Shown here: piece after piece, positions 58,770-64,000 of the stretch
Position numbering within the stretch: position 1 is the first letter of the stretch
Layout: each line of letters starts with the position of its first letter
Origin: CAVTYH01 sp963738835
Lineage (GTDB): Bacteria > Planctomycetota > Planctomycetia > Pirellulales > JADZDJ01
NCBI GenBank assembly: GCA_963738835.1
Contig: CAVTYH010000002.1
Location: forward strand, 248,001 to 312,000
Direction: 5' to 3'
Length of the DNA stretch: 64,000 nt
Made by a program: the position numbers and the translations under genes
Notes under the pieces: generated by a model
Told to the model about the DNA's origin: nothing
The model's input: only the letters and a program-made list of their open reading frames with translations
Databases searched by the model: none

Positions 58770-60994
58770 ATGATGGATACCCTGCTTGTACTGATTCCCG
58801 CCTTGCCGTTCGCAGCATTTTTGCTGCTAGCGTTTTTTGGCCGCGCATTTGCCGCGCACAGCCACTGGCCGGTGGTGTCGGCGTTTGCCGGTTCATGCGT
58901 ACTGAGTTTACTGCTGCTGCTTCAAGTTCAATCACAATCAAGCGAATCGATTAACGGCGGCCAAGCACACATCGGCTACGAACATACCTACACGCTGTGG
59001 ACTTGGGCCGATGTGAAGGACGCCTATCTTCAGCGGGGAGACCTTGGTCGTTACTCGGTCGGAACAACCGTTCCCGTTGTCGCACGCAACTTCACCATCG
59101 ACATTACCCTGCGCGCCGACCCCCTCACCGTGTTCATGCTCTGCATGGTGACGTTTATCTCGACGCTGGTGGCGATTTACGCCATTGGCTACATGCACGG
59201 CGATCCGGGCTATCCGCGGTTCTTCACTTACATTGCGCTGTTTGTATTTTCGATGACGATGCTGGTTTCCGTCAGCAATTTCTTGCTGCTGTATGTGTTT
59301 TGGGAAGCGGTGGGTCTGTGCAGCTATTTGTTGGTTGGCTTCTGGTACGAAAAGCCCGCTGCCGCTGCCGCTGGGAAAAAGGCGTTTCTAGTGAATCGTG
59401 TGGGCGATTTCGGATTCGCGATCGCGCTGTTTTTAATTTGGACGACCTACGGCACACTGAACTATCACGACACCACCAACGCCGATGGCAGCCTGAAGGT
59501 GGCGGGTGTTTTGGGCCAAACACGTTTGGCCAGCGCCTCAGAACCCTTTTCCTCTGGGAGAGGGCAGGGTGAGGGTGCTGATGCAGGCGGTACTTCGAAT
59601 ACCCTCACCCCAGCCCTCTCCCAAAAGGCGAGGGAGCCGGCATTTGCCACCGGCGGCGTGGCCGTGGCGATTTGCCTGCTGCTCATGGCAGGGGCCTGCG
59701 GCAAAAGTGCGCAGTTTCCGCTGCACGTGTGGCTCCCCGATGCGATGGAAGGCCCCACACCCGTAGCGCGCTCATTCACGCCGCCACCATGGTCACCGCT
59801 GGCGTTTACATGGTGGTGCGCTGCACGCCGCTGTTTATGGCCGCGGGAGATGCGCCGTGGTTTACGATCGGCGGCGCGCCCATCACCGCGCAGATGGTGG
59901 TTGCGTTCATCGGCGGATTCACGGCGCTTATGGCCGGCATCATCGCCATCACGCAGACCGATTTGAAACGGGTGCTCGCTTACTCCACCATCAGCCAGCT
60001 TGGCTACATGTTCCTCGCGCTGGGCACCGGCTCGCTGTTGGGCATTGTCGCCGGAATGTTTCATTTGCTCACGCATGCTTTCTTCAAGGCGCTGTTGTTT
60101 TTGGGCTCGGGTAGCGTGATGCATGCCATGGGGGGCGTGATCGACATGCGGCGTTTCAGCGGTCTGCGACGTATGATGCCGGTCACGTGTATCACGTTTT
60201 TCATTGGCTGCTGCGCTCTGGCCGGGCTGTTTCCGTTCGCAGGATTTTGGAGCAAGGATGAAATCTTGGGAGCGGTTCATGACAAAGCGCACGCCAATGC
60301 CGGTTTTGTCCATATCTTTTACGCACTGCTGTATTTGGCCGGCGTGTTTACGGCAGGGCTGACCGCGTTTTACACATTTCGCCGCGTTTTTCCTGACGTT
60401 CTTCGGCGAGGAACGAATTCCGCACGAAGCTGGGCATCATGCGCACGAATCGCCGAAGGTGATGACGGTGCCGCTGATGATCCTGGCGATATTCGCAGCC
60501 GGCGTCGGCGCTTATTTCGGTCTCACGGGCGGCATCATGGATTTTCTGCGACGTACGCCGTCGCTGGCTTACGAGACAATTGCCAAGACGCAGGCCGAAG
60601 CGGAATCGCCGCTGCACATTGCGGCCGCAAGCACCGTGATCGTGCTCATCGGCATCGCGCTGGCGGCGTATCTATACCTCGGCGATCAGACCCAAGCCAG
60701 TTGGCTTGCGCGAAAGTTGCGGCCGCTGTACACGCTATCGTACGGAAAGTTTTTTATCGACCAGTTGTACAACGTGTTGATCGTCTGGCCACTGTGGGTC
60801 TTGGCTCAGTTCAGTTATTTTTTTGACCGCTTCGTGATCGACGGGCTGGTGAATTTCATCGGCGGCATTCCAGGACTGTGCGGCGCAGGCGATGCGAGGC
60901 GCTGCAAAACGGCATGGTGCAGTTTTATGCCCTGGCGATGATGCTGGGACTGCTGGTGCTGATCGGGGCGCTATTGTTGTGGCCGGCGGGATGA
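58770..60994 (+). CDS. nuoL: NADH-quinone oxidoreductase subunit L, three frameshifts and a captured repeat
   Basis: The largest antiporter-like subunit, about 741 residues after correction. Motifs are FWEAVGLCSYLLVGFWYEKP, KSAQFPLHVWLPDAMEGPTP with the key lysine, and TDLKRVLAYSTISQLGYMFL. Frameshifts occur near 59763 (-1, in GPTPVSALIHAATM), 60383 (+1, in YTFRAFFLTFFGEERIP) and 60880-60910 (-1, before LQNGMVQFYALAMMLG). Residues of about 250-290 derive from an in-frame GC-rich spacer repeat that is absent from homologues. The protein ends at 60994. Confidence 0.92.
59556..59622. repeat. GC-rich inverted repeat inserted within nuoL
   Basis: GGGAGAGGGCAGGGTGAGGG (arm 59556-59576) and ACCCTCACCCCAGCCCTCTC (arm 59601-59622) are nearly perfect complements. 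The same element type is found in spacers at 31829-31872 and 33723-33757. Confidence 0.75.
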
Positions 60995-61057
60995 TTTTTT
61001 GATGGTTCGATTTTAGCCGCGTTCGCTCGCGACGCGCTTCGTAAGTTTCGACATTTC

Positions 61058-62770
61058 ATGAATAACCTTTTACTAGCGACGATCTTCCTGCCCATCGTCG
61101 GCGCTTTCACCGCCTGGCTCTTGGCCTCGCGGGGAAAGGCGGCCGTGCGGCAAAGTGCGCTGGTCACATCAGTCATCACGTTGGCATTAGTCGCATTTCT
61201 GGTGATCCGTTACGGCATTGAACAGAGTTTTCAAAACCCGTATGCGACCCGTGATTTCGATTGGTTCGGCACCTCGGTCAATATCCGGTTGTCGTTCGGA
61301 TTGGATGGGCTCAGCATCTGGATGTACGGTTTGTCGGCACTGCTTACGTTCTCTGCGGTGCTGGTGAGTTGGGATGCCGTCGATGATCGCCCGGCAGGTT
61401 TTTATGCCCTGTTGCTGCTGCTGGCCAGCGGCATGTTGGGTGTATTTTCCGCGCGGGACATTATTTTGTTTTACATTTTCTTCGAATTCACGCTGATTCC
61501 GCTGTACTTTCTGATCGGCATTTGGGGGCATGAAGACCGACGCTATGCGGCGAACAAGTTCTTCTTGTTCACCTTCACCGGCAGCGTGCTGGCGCTGTTG
61601 GGAATCATCGGCATTGTGCTGTGGGTTTACAACAACCCGACCAATCCGAGCGGCGTGCGGCATTTGACGTTTTCGATTCCGGAGTTGCACGAGGCGCTGG
61701 GTGTCCATCCGATTCCGATGAATTTGCAGATTCCCATCTTCATTGCGCTGGCCGCCGGTTTCGCGGTCAAGGTGCCGATTGTGCCGCTGCACACTTGGCT
61801 GCCGCTGGCCCACGTGCAAGCGCCTACTGGCGGATCGATCGATCTGGCCGGCATCCTGCTGAAGCTCGGCACCTACGGCATTTTGCGATTCTGCTTGCCG
61901 ATGCTGCCCGATGCCACGGCGATGTTCATGCCGGTTGCGCTCTGGTTGGCGGTGATCGGAATTATTTACGGCGCGTTGGTTTCTCTGGCGCAGTCCGACT
62001 TGAAAAAGCTGATTGCGTACAGCAGCGTCAGCCACATGGGTTTTGTAATTTTGGGTTTCTTCGCGCTCAATCAACTCGGTCTGCAAGGCGGCATCTTGCA
62101 GATGGTCAATCACGGCTTGTCGTCCGCCGGGTTGTTCGCCATCGTCGGCATGATTTACGAGCGCTATCACACACGGCAGATCAGCGAACTGGGCGGGCTG
62201 GCGAAACGCACGCCGCTGTTGGCCACATTCGCGGTTCTGTTCACCCTGTCAAGCATCGGCTTGCCCGGGCTCAACGGATTCGTCGGCGAGTTTTTGATCC
62301 TCGTCGGCATGTTCCAGCGTGCGTGGATCGAAGCGCCGGGGCCGTTGGGCCCGCAACTGATGGTGATTGCCGTCTTGGCCGTCAGCGGCGTGGTCTTGGG
62401 GGCGTGGTACATGCTGTGGATGGTGCAGCGGGTATTCTTCGGGCCTCTCAAAGAGGCTCACATTTCACAGTTCGATGCAGAGCGAATTCCCGATCTGCGA
62501 TTTCATGAAGCGCTGGCTTTGGCCCCGCTCTTGGTGTTCATCGTGTGGATCGGGCTGTATCCCAAGGTCTTCTTGCAGCCGATTCAACCAGCGGCGGTGC
62601 AGATTACCGATCGCACCACAGAGCCATTGAGGCAGTATTACGCTGCTGAGCAGCCAGTGACCCAAATGGGAGTCAGGGATCAGGAGTCGGAAGTCAGCGA
62701 CAAAATCCTTGCGATGCAACTGTTACCAGACATCAGGCATCAGACACCAGCCAAATCCGCCGTCCAATGA
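61058..62770 (+). CDS. nuoM: NADH-quinone oxidoreductase subunit M
   Basis: An intact 570-residue antiporter-like proton pump. Motifs are FYIFFEFTLIPLYFLIGIWG with the key Glu, KVPIVPLHTWLPLAHVQAPT with the conserved Lys, and SDLKKLIAYSSVSHMGFVIL. The last 40 residues after VTQMG are encoded by a repeat-like inverted sequence and have no counterpart in the family. The stop overlaps the nuoN start by four bases. Confidence 0.95.
   Translation: MNNLLLATIFLPIVGAFTAWLLASRGKAAVRQSALVTSVITLALVAFLVIRYGIEQSFQNPYATRDFDWFGTSVNIRLSFGLDGLSIWMYGLSALLTFSAVLVSWDAVDDRPAGFYALLLLLASGMLGVFSARDIILFYIFFEFTLIPLYFLIGIWGHEDRRYAANKFFLFTFTGSVLALLGIIGIVLWVYNNPTNPSGVRHLTFSIPELHEALGVHPIPMNLQIPIFIALAAGFAVKVPIVPLHTWLPLAHVQAPTGGSIDLAGILLKLGTYGILRFCLPMLPDATAMFMPVALWLAVIGIIYGALVSLAQSDLKKLIAYSSVSHMGFVILGFFALNQLGLQGGILQMVNHGLSSAGLFAIVGMIYERYHTRQISELGGLAKRTPLLATFAVLFTLSSIGLPGLNGFVGEFLILVGMFQRAWIEAPGPLGPQLMVIAVLAVSGVVLGAWYMLWMVQRVFFGPLKEAHISQFDAERIPDLRFHEALALAPLLVFIVWIGLYPKVFLQPIQPAAVQITDRTTEPLRQYYAAEQPVTQMGVRDQESEVSDKILAMQLLPDIRHQTPAKSAVQ
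62670..62752. repeat. Word-like inverted repeat at the end of nuoM
   Basis: AGTCAGGGATCAGGAGTCGG (62670-62689, continuing to 62698) and CCAGACATCAGGCATCAGAC (62725-62744, to 62752) are built from GTCAGG/CATCAG words. They form the 3' end of nuoM in frame. Confidence 0.5.
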
Positions 62771-64000
62771 CCGATTCCAATACCATCTATTTGCTGCTTC
62801 CCGAGATCATCCTGGTCGCTGCGGCTACGCTGATCTACGTGATCGGTGCTTTCGTGCAATTACGGAAGGCGAGCACATGGGCAGCAATAGGTTCGCTCGT
62901 GCTGGCGGCGGCGGTCATGTATGCCCAGGACAAAGGACTGGGCCTGTTTTCGGAATCGGCCACCAATTCTGTCACTGCTAGTGGTCCACTAGCAGTCGAT
63001 CTGTTTGGCCATACCATGCGTTGGGGCATTCTGGCCGTCGGGTTGATGCTCGTGCTGATCACCGACCAAAAGACGACTGAAGCGCAGCGTAGCGAAGAAG
63101 CGGGTTCTATTCTGCTGATGCTGGCCGGCTTGTTGCTGGTCGCTGCAGGGAACGAATTGATTCTGTTATTCTTGGGGCTGGAACTCGTTTCGATTCCAAC
63201 CTATGTCGTGCTCTATGTCGGCAAGCACGATGCGCAGGTCAAGAAGCCGCATCAAAATACTTCTTTCTGAGCATCCTCGCCTCGGCGGTCCTGCTTTATG
63301 GGTTCAGTTTTTTGTACGGTGTGGCTGGCTCGACAAGGCTGGCCGATATCGCCCATAAGATTACGCCCTCTTTTGACGGGGACCCGGGCAACAATTTCAG
63401 TCTGATTCTTCCGCCGCTGGCCATGTTGCTAATCTTCGCTGGCCTTGCCTTCCGGCTTACCGCAGTGCCGTTTCACTTTTATGCCCCGGATGTCTATCAG
63501 GGCACCAGCAATGCCAATGCCGGCTTGCTCGCCACGTTGCCGAAAATTGCCGGGCTGGCGGTACTGGTGCGAATTTTAATCGCCGCGATGCCGGGTTGGG
63601 AATCGCTGGGTTGGAAAGCGACGCTGGTGATCTCGATTCTGACGATGACATTCGGCAACATGTTAGCTTTGTGGCAAAATAACATCCGGCGGATGTTGGC
63701 TTACTCGTCCATCGCGCACGCTGGCTATTTGCTTATCGGCGTGGCTGTGGCGCTGGCTGCGCGCACGGTGGAAAATGGCGCGAACTCCACGACCCAAGGA
63801 CTTAACGGCTTGGGCACATCGCTGTTTTATCTTGCCGTCTATATATTCGCCACACTGGGGGCATTTGCAGCACTGGTCTATCTGACCATGGCGATCGGCA
63901 AATTAGCACGCTCGATGATCTGGCAGGGCTCAACCGCATTCACCCGGTCGTGGCGATCACCATGGCCATCTTCATGTTCAGCTTGACTGGCGTTCCACCA
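62767..64000 (+). CDS. nuoN: NADH-quinone oxidoreductase subunit N, two frameshifts, cut by window end
   Basis: The third antiporter-like subunit. Visible motifs are LLFLGLELVSIPTYVVLYVG with the Glu in helix 5, FKLTAVPFHFYAPDVYQG-like FRLTAVPFHFYAPDVYQGTS, and NNIRRMLAYSSIAHAGYLLI. Frame changes occur near 63244 (-1, in VKEAASKYFFLSILASAVLL) and 63910 (-1, before DDLAGLNRIHPVVAITMAIF). The sequence is truncated at the window edge in FMFSLTGVPP, which in homologues precedes the final third. Confidence 0.92.

Overview
The window looks like the chromosome of a planctomycete, most likely of the order Pirellulales. The evidence is the sigma factor that begins MNANYFNPVL and carries several N-terminal helix-turn-helix domains, the very long LptC/OstA-like protein beside kdsC and kdsD, a RAYT transposase with the HWPPNDPRG motif, and spacers full of word-like short inverted repeats. 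This is an inference from protein and repeat style; no 16S gene is present.

Layout. Positions 1-303 hold the end of a GyrI-like protein. On the minus strand, 0.5-8.4 kb carries an epimerase, a pterin dehydratase, the KDO/LPS-transport genes (LptC/OstA-like, kdsC, kdsD) and a lipoprotein. From 49.1 down to 8.5 kb the minus strand carries one nearly continuous information-processing cluster: tRNAs, tuf, tRNA-Trp, secE, nusG, rplK, rplA, rplJ, rplL, rpoB, rpoC, then rpsL, rpsG, fusA, then the S10, spc and alpha ribosomal operons (rpsJ to rplQ) including secY, adk, map and rpoA. Two insertions break this ancestral order. A 3.2 kb accessory island (31.8-34.9 kb) between rpoC and rpsL holds a DUF104 antitoxin, a PIN-toxin remnant, a hypothetical gene, hairpin repeats and a RAYT transposase. 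A bicarbonate module (beta-carbonic anhydrase plus SulP transporter) sits between map and rpmJ, where infA is often found. No rpmD (L30) is seen between rpsE and rplO.

From 49.0 to 51.5 kb lie four tRNAs (Thr-GGU, Gly-UCC, Tyr-GUA, Thr-UGU) and the planctomycete-type sigma factor. A secreted protein follows at 52.4 kb on the plus strand, then the complex I genes nuoG-H-I-J-K-L-M-N to the window end; nuoN is cut off.

The most striking property is that 15 genes, among them rpoB, rpoC, secY, several ribosomal protein genes, nuoI, nuoL and nuoN, are each interrupted by single-base frameshifts: 20 in all, about half +1 and half -1. Because the two halves of each protein are otherwise well conserved, I annotate each as one gene. 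Uncorrected long-read or draft sequencing error is the likeliest cause. Other points of interest are a tandem array of hairpins with unrelated stems but a shared AT-rich tail (33.6-34.1 kb), a RAYT flanked by 38-nt direct repeats, and intergenic repeats captured in frame inside nuoL and at the end of nuoM.
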